DNA from: Paenibacillus xylanexedens
GTDB taxonomy: Bacteria; Bacillota; Bacilli; Paenibacillales; Paenibacillaceae
DNA length: 64,000 bases
NCBI RefSeq assembly: GCF_007676705.1
Contig: NZ_VEBF01000012.1
Location: 1-64,000 of the forward strand
Reading direction: 5' to 3'
The notes below the pieces were generated by a model, which worked only from the letters and a program-made list of their open reading frames with translations, was not told the origin of the DNA and ran no database searches. Below, piece by piece: positions 15,916 to 23,271 of this stretch. The translations under genes were made by a program, and so were the position numbers. Every line of letters starts with the position of its first letter. Position 1 is the first letter of the stretch.

Positions 15916-17100
15916 GTGGGCACATTCCAACCAGAAGAGACCCATGAGTCACGATCATCCAGTAAGTCTTTCGCGTTGCGGTGGAAGCATGAGAACATGC
16001 GTCAAATGGCATTGATCGCGATTTTCTCAATTGCGCTTACAATCATGATCTTGTTAGTCGTTTACGGTCAGGCCGGGAAACAAATTTCACTGGTTATTGA
16101 TGGCAAAGCTCAGGTGGTAGAGACTCGTACAGGAATGCTTCAGGAAATGCTGGAGGAGCAGTCAATCACAGTCAGCCCTCACGATCAGGTATCCATTCCG
16201 CTCAATGGAGCAATTACAGATGGAGACCGAATCGTTATTGAGCGGGCCGTTCCAGTCAACATTACGGCAGACGGAGACACCAAGACTCTGTATACAACCG
16301 ATTCATCGGTAGAAGATGCAATTCAAAAATCAGGTATTCAAGTTGAAAATAATGATAAAGTATATCCGGCGCTTGGAACTGCTATCAAAGCGGATATGAA
16401 GATCCGTGTAGTGCGTGTAACAAAGCGTACAGTGGAAGTAGAGCAACCGATCGCTTACAAAGTAATTAAAACGGCTGACCCTAGCTTGTACAAAGGGGAT
16501 AACCGTGTCGTTGTAAACGGCAAAGAAGGCAAACTTGTACAGCATATTGAAAAGGTATTTCAGGATGGAGAATTGGTCTCCAAAAAAATGGTTGGCAAAT
16601 CGGTTGCGAATAATCGCGTAGATAAAGTGATTGCTGTCGGCACCAAGGCGAAACCGGTCGTGAAAGAACCTCAGATTCAGACGGTATCGGCTCAAACTTC
16701 TACAACCAAAAAGGCTACAACAACGAACTCGAAGAAAACATCTGCCTCGGGCAGCAAAGTGATTACCGTATCCGGGACTTCTTTTAAATACTCCAAAGTA
16801 CTGAAGAACGTATCCATGACTGCCTACTCTTCCGAAGAGCCTGGCATAGGCACCAAAACAGCTTCCGGTACTCGTGTAACGGAAGGGCGCACCATTGCGG
16901 TTGATCCCAAAGTCATTCCAATTGGCTGGTGGGTATATATCGAGGGTCTGGGCTTCCGTCGTGCGGAAGATACAGGCGGTGCCATTAAAGGCAACAAAAT
17001 TGATGTATATTATGACAGTGTGAAGCATGCCCTGAATTTTGGACGTAAGAAAGGCAAGACGGTCTACGTGATCGGTCCGGTGAAGCCGGAAGCGAACTAA
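15916..17100 (+). CDS. RpfB/YabE-like cell-wall protein (DUF348, G5, 3D domains)
   Basis: A 394-aa exported wall-active protein. It has one membrane anchor or signal segment (about residues 33-51) and two DUF348 repeats (about 60-165). A G5 domain (about 170-245) is followed by a Thr/Ser/Lys-rich linker. The C-terminal 3D domain (MTAYSSEEPGIGTKTASG to DVYYDS) carries the three aspartates that name it. Family members cleave or remodel peptidoglycan. Upstream in-frame starts exist at 15820 and 15898, but AAGGAGG at 15901-15907 points to GTG 15916. The c-di-AMP riboswitch precedes it. Confidence 0.9.
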   Translation: MGTFQPEETHESRSSSKSFALRWKHENMRQMALIAIFSIALTIMILLVVYGQAGKQISLVIDGKAQVVETRTGMLQEMLEEQSITVSPHDQVSIPLNGAITDGDRIVIERAVPVNITADGDTKTLYTTDSSVEDAIQKSGIQVENNDKVYPALGTAIKADMKIRVVRVTKRTVEVEQPIAYKVIKTADPSLYKGDNRVVVNGKEGKLVQHIEKVFQDGELVSKKMVGKSVANNRVDKVIAVGTKAKPVVKEPQIQTVSAQTSTTKKATTTNSKKTSASGSKVITVSGTSFKYSKVLKNVSMTAYSSEEPGIGTKTASGTRVTEGRTIAVDPKVIPIGWWVYIEGLGFRRAEDTGGAIKGNKIDVYYDSVKHALNFGRKKGKTVYVIGPVKPEAN

Positions 17101-17206
17101 AATCGTTTTACTTTGAAATGGGAATGCTATAAAATAGTTGCATGAATGATTCATGCGGAATATGCGGCGGAGGGGTCTGAATTCAGTCTCCCCCGCCGTT
17201 TGGCAG

Positions 17207-17231
17207 AGAAGAGGATATTCCTCTTCTTTTT
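17207..17231 (+). terminator. terminator after rpfB
   Basis: AGAAGAGGA (17207-17215) and TCCTCTTCT (17219-17227) form a 9-bp stem with a T tract. A second GC-rich hairpin (GGCGGAGGGG with CCCCCGCC) lies just before it. Confidence 0.9.
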
Positions 17232-17255
17232 GCGTTAGAAAGGAAGAAATGGAAC

Positions 17256-17801
17256 ATGATAAAAGAAGTGATTGTGGTGGAAGGCCGCGATGACACGGTA
17301 GCCATTCGCCGGGCTGTGGAAGCCGATACGATAGAAACAGGCGGGTCAGCCATCAACCAACGCATTCTGAAACGGATTGCACTAGCTCAGGAGAGACGGG
17401 GAGTCATTGTACTCACAGATCCGGATCATGCCGGCGAGCGCATTCGTAAAATTATTGCGAACAAAGTTCCTGGCTGCAAGCATGCCTTCATTCCGGAGGC
17501 CGATGCGACGCGCAAAGGAGACATCGGGGTGGAGAACGCCTCACCAGAGGCGATTCGGCACGCGCTGGAACGCGTACATACTTCATACGAAGGTGCTCCA
17601 AGCCTCATCGATTGGGAGGACCTGATCGCGGCAGGACTTATTGTACACCCGCAGGCTGCCGCACGTCGTATGGAGATGGGCAATCTGCTGGGCATTGGAT
17701 ATTGTAATGGTAAGCAGTTCCACAAACGTCTGAGTGTATTTCAGATTACACGGGAAGAGTTCTCCATAGCATTAGCGCAAATTGAACGCGAAGGATTGTG
17801 A
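17256..17801 (+). CDS. rnmV: ribonuclease M5
   Basis: A 181-aa Toprim-domain endoribonuclease that matures the 5S rRNA precursor. The Toprim glutamate is in VVEGRDD (residues 7-13) and the DxD pair in LTDPDHAGERIR (about 53-64). Length is normal. It starts after AAAGGAAG. It ends four bases before ksgA, a conserved pairing of two rRNA maturation genes. The substrate of this enzyme, 5S rRNA, is also encoded at the left edge of the window. Confidence 0.95.
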   Translation: MIKEVIVVEGRDDTVAIRRAVEADTIETGGSAINQRILKRIALAQERRGVIVLTDPDHAGERIRKIIANKVPGCKHAFIPEADATRKGDIGVENASPEAIRHALERVHTSYEGAPSLIDWEDLIAAGLIVHPQAAARRMEMGNLLGIGYCNGKQFHKRLSVFQITREEFSIALAQIEREGL

Positions 17802-17805
17802 GCAT

Positions 17806-18708
17806 ATGAAAGACATGGAAGAAACGATTGAAATTGCAACGCCCAAGCGAACCAAAGAGATTATTCAAAGACACGGATTCTCATTCAAGAAAAGTCTGGG
17901 TCAGAACTTTCTGATCGATCAAAATATACTGAACAAGATTGTTAATGCAGCCGATTTGGATGAGTCCAAGGGTGCGCTGGAGATCGGGCCGGGTATTGGA
18001 GCCCTTACGGAGCGATTGGCTCGGGTAGCAGGTCCTGTCACAGCCGTAGAGATTGATCAGCGCTTGATTCCAATCCTGGGAGAAGTGATGCAGCCTTATT
18101 CGAATGTACGTGTTCATCATGGGGATGTGCTGAAGCTTGATCTGGCTGAGTTGTTTAATACGGATTTTGCCTCCGTGGATAAAGTCAGTGTCGTGGCTAA
18201 CCTGCCTTATTATGTAACGACCCCCATCATGATGAAACTGCTGGAAGAGAAGCTGCCGGTAGACAGCATCGTCGTCATGATTCAGAAAGAAGTCGCTGAA
18301 CGTATGGCTGCTGCACCGGGATCGAAAGACTACGGCAGTCTGAGCATTGCAGTTCAGTATTACAGTATGCCGGAGCTGGTTTGTATTGTGCCTCCTACAG
18401 TCTTTATTCCGCAACCTAATGTGGAGTCGGCTGTTATTAAGCTCAAGGTGCGTGAGCAACCGCCAGTTGAGATTCCTGATGAAGCACACTACTTCGAAGT
18501 GGTACAGGCTTCTTTTGCCCAGCGGAGAAAAACAATCTCGAACAACCTGAAAGCACGCTTCTTCACAAAGGAGAACCGGGAACAGGCAGATATTCTGTTG
18601 GAGCAGGCAGGTATTCAACCTTCCCGGCGCGGAGAAACGTTGAGTCTGCAGGAGTATGCTACGCTCAGTACCGTGATGTGGGAAGCAGGGGTACGCGCGG
18701 CGCTGTAA
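17806..18708 (+). CDS. ksgA: 16S rRNA dimethyladenosine transferase
   Basis: A 300-aa SAM methyltransferase (RsmA) that dimethylates A1518 and A1519 of 16S rRNA during small-subunit assembly. It shows KKSLGQNFLID (about residues 28-38), the SAM motif EIGPGIGALTERL and the catalytic NLPYYVTTPI. A TTG at 17782 is in frame and would overlap rnmV by 20 bases. ATG 17806 after GAAGGA fits homologues better. Confidence 0.95.
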   Translation: MKDMEETIEIATPKRTKEIIQRHGFSFKKSLGQNFLIDQNILNKIVNAADLDESKGALEIGPGIGALTERLARVAGPVTAVEIDQRLIPILGEVMQPYSNVRVHHGDVLKLDLAELFNTDFASVDKVSVVANLPYYVTTPIMMKLLEEKLPVDSIVVMIQKEVAERMAAAPGSKDYGSLSIAVQYYSMPELVCIVPPTVFIPQPNVESAVIKLKVREQPPVEIPDEAHYFEVVQASFAQRRKTISNNLKARFFTKENREQADILLEQAGIQPSRRGETLSLQEYATLSTVMWEAGVRAAL

Positions 18709-18767
18709 AATTCGAATGAACCAAACCGGGTCTCTGCCCATACGATGGGGTAGAGGTGATTACGTTG

Positions 18768-19664
18768 ATGAATATCGGAGACTTGGTCGTTCGGAAGTCA
18801 TACGGCGGCGATGTGACTTTTCGGGTGGAAGGCCTCCAGTTGGATACTGCGGTCATTAAAGGGACTGAGTTCCGGCTGCTTGCCGATTCCCCGGTGGATG
18901 ATTTGATACAGGTTCCCTACGAACCGCAAAGTGCCAAGACCAGACAGGCGCATATTAAAGCACATCAGACCTTGTCACGCCTGCAGCAGAATCGTAAGGA
19001 GCAGGCTGAGCGGAATCGTGAAGGTCTGGTGCAGGATTGGTCTGCTCAGCAGGAACCAGCTTATTTTGAAATGCCTGGCAAGGTGCTTCATCTAGATGGA
19101 GATCCGAATTATCTAAAAAAAAGCATGGATCTCTATGAACAGCTACGTGTTCCTGCGGAGGGACAGTATGTTCATGAATCTGCAATGGCAGATACCTTAT
19201 ACCGTTTGTTACCCAAAGTCCGTCCGGATATCGTCGTAATTACGGGTCATGATGGGGTGTTAAAGACGCGTCAGCCCTATGACTTATATAGTCTTGGTAG
19301 CTACAAGAACTCGCAAAATTTTGTGGCGGCCATTCAGGTGGCCAGACAATATGAACGTCATCTGGATGCACTCACCATCGTGGCAGGGGCCTGTCAGTCC
19401 CATTTTGAGGCACTGCTGCGCGCTGGGGCGAACTTTGCCAGTTCTCCGGGCAGAATTCTTATTCATGCACTTGATCCGGTCTATGTGGCAGCTAAGGCCT
19501 CCTTCACATCTGTGCGGGATACAGTTAACATGAGTGATGTTCTGCACAATACCATCAGTGGTAGCCAAGGTGTGGGTGGTGTGGAGACACGTGGGAGTTA
19601 CCGGGTAGGTCTGCCGGGTTTGAATGATTTATCCACGCTAAAAGTGAACCCATCTGCAGTCTGA
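18768..19664 (+). CDS. yabG: sporulation-specific protease YabG
   Basis: A 298-aa protein of the YabG family, a mother-cell cysteine protease that trims spore coat proteins. The N-terminal MNIGDLVVRKSYGGDVTFRV and the segments VVITGHDGVLKTRQPYDLYS and VAGACQSHFEALLRAGANF are conserved, the latter with the likely catalytic cysteine. GTG 18756 and TTG 18765 are also in frame. ATG 18768 gives the family N-terminus and follows GAGGTGAT. A terminator lies right behind. Confidence 0.92.
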   Translation: MNIGDLVVRKSYGGDVTFRVEGLQLDTAVIKGTEFRLLADSPVDDLIQVPYEPQSAKTRQAHIKAHQTLSRLQQNRKEQAERNREGLVQDWSAQQEPAYFEMPGKVLHLDGDPNYLKKSMDLYEQLRVPAEGQYVHESAMADTLYRLLPKVRPDIVVITGHDGVLKTRQPYDLYSLGSYKNSQNFVAAIQVARQYERHLDALTIVAGACQSHFEALLRAGANFASSPGRILIHALDPVYVAAKASFTSVRDTVNMSDVLHNTISGSQGVGGVETRGSYRVGLPGLNDLSTLKVNPSAV

Positions 19665-19676
19665 TGTAGGCCATTT

Positions 19677-19704
19677 AAAGTCCCAATTTGGGGCTTTTTT
19701 TGTT
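19677..19704 (+). terminator. yabG terminator
   Basis: AAAGTCCCAA (19677-19686) pairs with TTGGGGCTTT (19688-19697), one G-U pair, and runs into seven T. It insulates yabG from the strong veg promoters that begin 15 bases later. Confidence 0.88.
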
Positions 19705-19718
19705 TGCAAAAAAATTCA

Positions 19719-19748
19719 TTGACAACAACTTTTTGATGCTGATATAAT
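19719..19748 (+). promoter_or_regulatory. veg promoter, upstream copy
   Basis: TTGACA at 19719-19724 and TATAAT at 19743-19748, both perfect sigma-A hexamers, are spaced by 18 bp, with an A/T-rich upstream flank. Confidence 0.85.
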
Positions 19749-19761
19749 AATTAGTTTTGAT

Positions 19762-19790
19762 TTGACAATGACTGTAAAATCCGGTATAAT
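19762..19790 (+). promoter_or_regulatory. veg promoter, downstream copy
   Basis: TTGACA at 19762-19767 and TATAAT at 19785-19790 have the ideal 17-bp spacer. With the upstream copy this makes two tandem consensus promoters 42 bp apart. The B. subtilis veg promoter is also known as very strong. Confidence 0.92.
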
Positions 19791-19817
19791 GGACAAGAAA
19801 AGAGGTGGTCGTCGACA

Positions 19818-20093
19818 ATGGCTAAAAACACGCTGTTGGATATCAAACGCAATCTCGACGCACATATTGGTCAGAAAATTATGTTGCGGGCTAATGGTGG
19901 CCGCCGTAAGACCATTGAGCGTACGGGTGTATTGGAAGAAACGTACCCTTCTGTTTTTATTGTTAAGCTTGATGAGGAACAAGAAACTTTCAAGCGAGTA
20001 TCTTATAGTTATGCGGATATACTTACGGAATCGGTGGAAGTCATGGTCTATGACCCAGGCAGCCAGACGCATAGCTCCTATATGGAGACGTAA
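19818..20093 (+). CDS. veg: Veg protein
   Basis: A 91-aa small basic/acidic protein of the Veg family. In B. subtilis it stimulates biofilm formation by countering SinR; the mechanism is otherwise unclear. The N-terminal MAKNTLLDIKRNLDAHIG and central GGRRKTIERTGVLEETYPSV are near-invariant in the family. It has its own tandem promoters, a GAGGTGG ribosome site and a terminator, so it is a highly expressed single-gene unit. Confidence 0.95.
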   Translation: MAKNTLLDIKRNLDAHIGQKIMLRANGGRRKTIERTGVLEETYPSVFIVKLDEEQETFKRVSYSYADILTESVEVMVYDPGSQTHSSYMET

Positions 20094-20107
20094 GTATCGT
20101 TTTACAG

Positions 20108-20140
20108 GCGATTCGCCCCCCAAGGCGGATCGCTTTTTTG
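20108..20140 (+). terminator. veg terminator
   Basis: GCGATTCGCC (20108-20117) and GGCGGATCGC (20124-20133) pair with one T-G pair, followed by TTTTTT. Confidence 0.92.
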
Positions 20141-20191
20141 TTTTTTCACAAAACCACCAATTCGTCCTCTAAGGTAAACCATACTTACTTA

Positions 20192-20222
20192 GGAATGAGT
20201 GAGGGACGCTCGCGGCATACTA
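20192..20222 (+). promoter_or_regulatory. possible sigma-G promoter for sspF
   Basis: GCATACTA (20215-20222) fits the sigma-G -10 consensus. GGAATG (20192-20197) is a fair -35 at a 17-bp spacing. The 127-base distance to the gene is longer than usual for ssp genes, so this is tentative. Confidence 0.35.
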
Positions 20223-20348
20223 TTTGGACAGGTGAAGGAACAGTTTCTTAAGCAATTGGTGGGAAACTGAAATTGACCTGGAGGTATGTTGTCTAAAGCG
20301 TGAACGGACTCATCAGATCATGAAGGATACTAAGGAGGAGGATGGATC

Positions 20349-20522
20349 ATGAGTCGGAGAAGAAGTGTCATGTCAGAGGATCTGAAGAATGAACTAGCAA
20401 AAGACCTGGGTTTCTATGATACGGTCCAACAGGAAGGCTGGGGCGGGATCAAAGCCAAGGATGCAGGAAACATGGTAAAACGTGCAATTCAACTTGCTGA
20501 ACAGGCTGCGCGCAAATCATAA
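20349..20522 (+). CDS. sspF: small acid-soluble spore protein SspF
   Basis: A 57-aa alpha/beta-type SASP relative of SspF. It begins MSRRRSVMSEDLKNELAKDL and contains GFYDTV, GWGGIKAKDAGNMVKRAI and a helical AEQAARKS end, closely following B. subtilis SspF. Such proteins coat spore DNA and are made in the forespore. The ribosome site AAGGAGGAGG (20333-20342) is strong. The order veg-sspF-ispE is the same as in B. subtilis. A terminator follows. Confidence 0.95.
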   Translation: MSRRRSVMSEDLKNELAKDLGFYDTVQQEGWGGIKAKDAGNMVKRAIQLAEQAARKS

Positions 20523-20542
20523 TCCGGTTCCATCAGATTGAG

Positions 20543-20578
20543 AAGCGGGGAAATCCGTCAGGAATAACCCCGCTTTTT
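20543..20578 (+). terminator. sspF terminator
   Basis: AAGCGGGG (20543-20550) pairs with CCCCGCTT (20568-20575), followed by TTTTT, with a 17-nt loop. Confidence 0.88.
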
Positions 20579-20662
20579 CCCCATAGATGCGGAATAGAAA
20601 TGACTTGACAGCCCCATTTTGATATAATATGTTAAGTTGTCTTAGGGAAAAGGTGAGGACGG

Positions 20663-21526
20663 GTGAACGCCTTGAAAATTTACGAAAAAGCGCCTGCTAA
20701 AATTAATTTGATGCTGGACGTTTTACATAAAAGAAGCGATGGATTCCATGAAGTTGAAATGATTATGACCATGGTCGATCTGGCCGATCGACTGGAAATG
20801 TCGGAGCTGCCGCGAGATACCATCTTCATCTCCAGTCAGGCAGGGTATATCCCACTGGATGAGAAAAATTTGGCTTTCCAGGCAGCTCGGCTTATTAAGG
20901 AGCGCTATAACGTGCGCACGGGAGTTCATATTCATCTGGACAAAAAGATTCCAGTTGCAGCTGGACTTGCAGGCGGTAGCAGTGATGCAGCAGCAACTCT
21001 GCGCGGATTGAACCGTCTCTGGCGGCTCAATATACCGGATCACGAACTACAGGAGCTTGGAGCTGAACTTGGTTCGGATGTTCCATTCTGTATCACAGGA
21101 GGGACAGCGCTCGCTACAGGACGTGGCGAGAAATTGTCGCCCATGCCTAATCCGCCGCAATGCTGGGTTATTCTGGCCAAGCCTCCTATTAATGTGTCTA
21201 CAGCCGATGTATACGGACGGTTTCGTAGTGACAAGATTGTTCGGCATCCGAGTGCTGCCAAAATGGAACAGGCTATTCGTGAACAATCATTTACGGATGT
21301 ATGTAACCAGATGGGCAATGTGCTCGAAGATGTGACGTTGAAGCTGTATCCGGAAGTTCAGCATCTGAAGGATGCCATGATTCGTCTGGGTGCAGACGGT
21401 GTGCTGATGTCAGGCAGTGGTCCAACGGTATTTGGTTTGGTGTCGAAAGAATCCAAGGTTGCCCGGATATACAATGGTCTGCGCGGCTTCTGCAAAGAAG
21501 TGTACGCTGTACGTATGTTGACGTAA
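20663..21526 (+). CDS. ispE: 4-diphosphocytidyl-2-C-methyl-D-erythritol kinase
   Basis: A 287-aa GHMP kinase that phosphorylates CDP-methylerythritol in the MEP route to isoprenoids. The N-terminal EKAPAKINLMLDV carries the catalytic lysine. The ATP motif PVAAGLAGGSSDAAATLRGL lies at about residues 98-117, and the C-terminal MSGSGPTVFGL is present. GTG 20663, after AGGTGAGG, is used; TTG 20672 is an alternative start. Upstream, TTGACA at about 20609 with TATGTT 17 bp on is a possible promoter. Confidence 0.95.
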   Translation: MNALKIYEKAPAKINLMLDVLHKRSDGFHEVEMIMTMVDLADRLEMSELPRDTIFISSQAGYIPLDEKNLAFQAARLIKERYNVRTGVHIHLDKKIPVAAGLAGGSSDAAATLRGLNRLWRLNIPDHELQELGAELGSDVPFCITGGTALATGRGEKLSPMPNPPQCWVILAKPPINVSTADVYGRFRSDKIVRHPSAAKMEQAIREQSFTDVCNQMGNVLEDVTLKLYPEVQHLKDAMIRLGADGVLMSGSGPTVFGLVSKESKVARIYNGLRGFCKEVYAVRMLT

Positions 21527-21578
21527 AATTCGCTTTTATAATGTACAAACACGTATAAAGGTGATATATTTTTAAATA

Positions 21579-21591
21579 ATTATTCGGATTT
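21579..21591 (-). promoter_or_regulatory. possible PurBox upstream of purR
   Basis: On the minus strand the sequence AAATCCGAATAAT matches the B. subtilis PurBox AWWWCCGAACWWT at 12 of 13 positions. It lies 32 bp before the purR start. PurBoxes usually occur as inverted pairs and I see no clear partner, so autoregulation is only suggested. Confidence 0.4.
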
Positions 21592-21623
21592 AGATGTTTC
21601 CGTGATCGTGAGGATGGATCTCT

Positions 21624-22451
21624 GTGAAGAAGTTAAAACGAAGCGCAAGGCTGGTTGAAATGACGCAATACTTATTGTCCAGACCGCATACGGTTATTCC
21701 GCTCACCACATTTGCCGAACGCTATGGAGCCGCGAAGTCTTCGATTAGTGAAGATTTGGCGATTATCAAGGAAGTGTTCGAAGAAGGTGGGTCAGGAGAA
21801 CTGAATACACTGGCTGGAGCAGCCGGGGGAGTTAGATGGATTCCGAAGGTGTCCCGAGAGCTGGCATTGGCTTTTGCAGAGCGACTCTCGACCCAGCTCG
21901 CGCAGCCTGATCGGATCTTGCCTGGAGAATACCTGTACATGTCTGATCTGCTCGGACAGCCCGCATTGATGAATGAAGCCGGCAAGATCTTTGCAACGGC
22001 CTTTGGCAACATGAATATTGATGTGGTTATGACGGTAGAAACCAAGGGAATTCCACTGGCTTATGCGACCGGAGCCCAGCTCAACCTGCCTGTTGTGCTC
22101 GTACGCAGGGACCATCAGGCTACAGAAGGATCGGCCGTAAGTATCAATTATGTATCGGGGTCCCATAAAAGTCTGCACACCATGTCCCTGTCTCGCAGGG
22201 CGATGCGTGAGCACTCCAGAGTACTTATTGTGGATGACTTCATGAAGGCTGGGGGTACGGTGCAAGGAATGATCGATCTTTTGGCCGAGTTTAATGCTAC
22301 GGTAGCCGGGGTAGGGGTGCTGGTTGAATCTGGTTCTGTGGATTCAGAAGAACGCCTGCTAACAGACTACGTATCGTTGGCTAAGCTAACAGCAGTTGAT
22401 GCCAAGAGCAGACACATTTCCGTGAAGCCTGGCAACTATTTTGACCTGTAG
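21624..22451 (+). CDS. purR: purine operon repressor PurR
   Basis: A 275-aa repressor of purine synthesis genes. It has an N-terminal winged helix (about residues 1-74, with TFAERYGAAKSSISEDLAIIKEV cut at the usual place) and a C-terminal phosphoribosyltransferase-like domain. The PRPP loop is VLIVDDFMKAGGT (about residues 200-212). PRPP releases PurR from DNA. It starts at GTG after GAGGATGG. In B. subtilis yabJ follows; here spoVG comes directly. Confidence 0.95.
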   Translation: MKKLKRSARLVEMTQYLLSRPHTVIPLTTFAERYGAAKSSISEDLAIIKEVFEEGGSGELNTLAGAAGGVRWIPKVSRELALAFAERLSTQLAQPDRILPGEYLYMSDLLGQPALMNEAGKIFATAFGNMNIDVVMTVETKGIPLAYATGAQLNLPVVLVRRDHQATEGSAVSINYVSGSHKSLHTMSLSRRAMREHSRVLIVDDFMKAGGTVQGMIDLLAEFNATVAGVGVLVESGSVDSEERLLTDYVSLAKLTAVDAKSRHISVKPGNYFDL

Positions 22452-22569
22452 AAAGATGACGAATTTCGTGTCGGGAAAGGTTCTTTTCCATCGACCTGGC
22501 ACTAACGTTGTCGAATTGTGTATTAAATAAAAAAATTCCTGAAATTAGGAAATTTTTGTGGTTATAAAA

Positions 22570-22600
22570 AGAAGGAGTTCGTATAGGCTGTGTGGAATTA
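22570..22600 (+). promoter_or_regulatory. sigma-H-type promoter of spoVG
   Basis: AGAAGGAGTTC (from 22570) as -35 and GTGGAATTATACACC (from 22592) as -10 correspond closely to the B. subtilis spoVG sigma-H promoter as I recall it (AGCAGGATTTC and GTGGAATTGATACAC). Confidence 0.65.
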
Positions 22601-22639
22601 TACACCAAGTTCTGATGGAAAAAGGTGGTGAACACACAC

Positions 22640-22924
22640 ATGCAAATTACGGATGTCAGACTCCGCCGTGTTAACTCGGAGGGGAGAATGAAGGCTATCG
22701 CATCCATTACCATCGATAACGAATTCGTCGTTCATGACATTCGTGTCATTGATGGTAACAACGGAATGTTTGTTGCTATGCCGAGCAAGCGGACTCCTGA
22801 CGGAGAGTTCCGTGATATCGCCCACCCGATCTCTTCCGGTACTCGTGAGAAGATTCAGGCAGCAGTTTTGACTGAATATGATCGCGCAGCAACTGAGGAA
22901 GAAGTCATTGAAGAAGGTGCCTGA
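22640..22924 (+). CDS. spoVG: SpoVG RNA-binding regulator
   Basis: A 94-aa small regulator that binds RNA and affects septation, cortex formation and virulence traits in Firmicutes. The core VTDVRLRRVNSEGRMKAIAS and HDIRVIDGNNGMFVAMPSKR are nearly invariant. GTG 22625 is in frame but lies within the ribosome site region GGTGGTGA, so ATG 22640 is the start. A sigma-H-like promoter lies 40 bp upstream. In B. subtilis the gene is also repressed by AbrB, whose gene is in this window. Confidence 0.95.
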   Translation: MQITDVRLRRVNSEGRMKAIASITIDNEFVVHDIRVIDGNNGMFVAMPSKRTPDGEFRDIAHPISSGTREKIQAAVLTEYDRAATEEEVIEEGA

Positions 22925-22946
22925 GAACATTATTGGGGTTCGAAGG

Positions 22947-22983
22947 AAAAGAGAGCCATGTCTTATGGCTCTCTTTTCTTTTT
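22947..22983 (+). terminator. spoVG terminator
   Basis: AAAAGAGAGCCAT (22947-22959) and ATGGCTCTCTTTT (22965-22977) form a perfect 13-bp stem with a T-rich tail. Confidence 0.94.
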
Positions 22984-22984
22984 G

Positions 22985-23271
22985 ACCGGAATAAGATATA
23001 TTCAGTATTGAGTTTATTAGCAGAGAACAAAAAGCGCATCGTGCGCTTGATGGCAGGGCGGCATCTTAGGAATCATTGGGATTCGGTTAAGCTCGCAGGT
23101 ACACGGCGTATACATATAGGTCACGATTCGTTGGTGTCCGCGTTGTTACGTGTGATTACAGAGACAGCAGGCGATGAACAAGACCGGCTTGAAGCCGGCT
23201 GGACGATACTCATTGGATATCAGGTAAACAATGCACTTCAATGGGATTTTCAGAACAGGAGGTCGTTAATT
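22985..23271 (+). other. glmU leader region with two hairpins and an open in-frame stretch
   Basis: The glmU frame stays open upstream to 22933, through the spoVG terminator, but no start there has a ribosome site. Two perfect small hairpins occur: AAGCGCA-TCG-TGCGCTT (23032-23048) and CCGGCTT-G-AAGCCGG (23184-23198). I see no T-box or known riboswitch signature. It is probably the untranslated leader of glmU. Confidence 0.4.

Noticed and set aside
20609..20638. TTGACA with a nearby TATAAT before ispE as a strong promoter
   Set aside because: The perfect TATAAT lies only 12 bp from the TTGACA; the 17-bp partner TATGTT is mediocre, so it is mentioned only under ispE.
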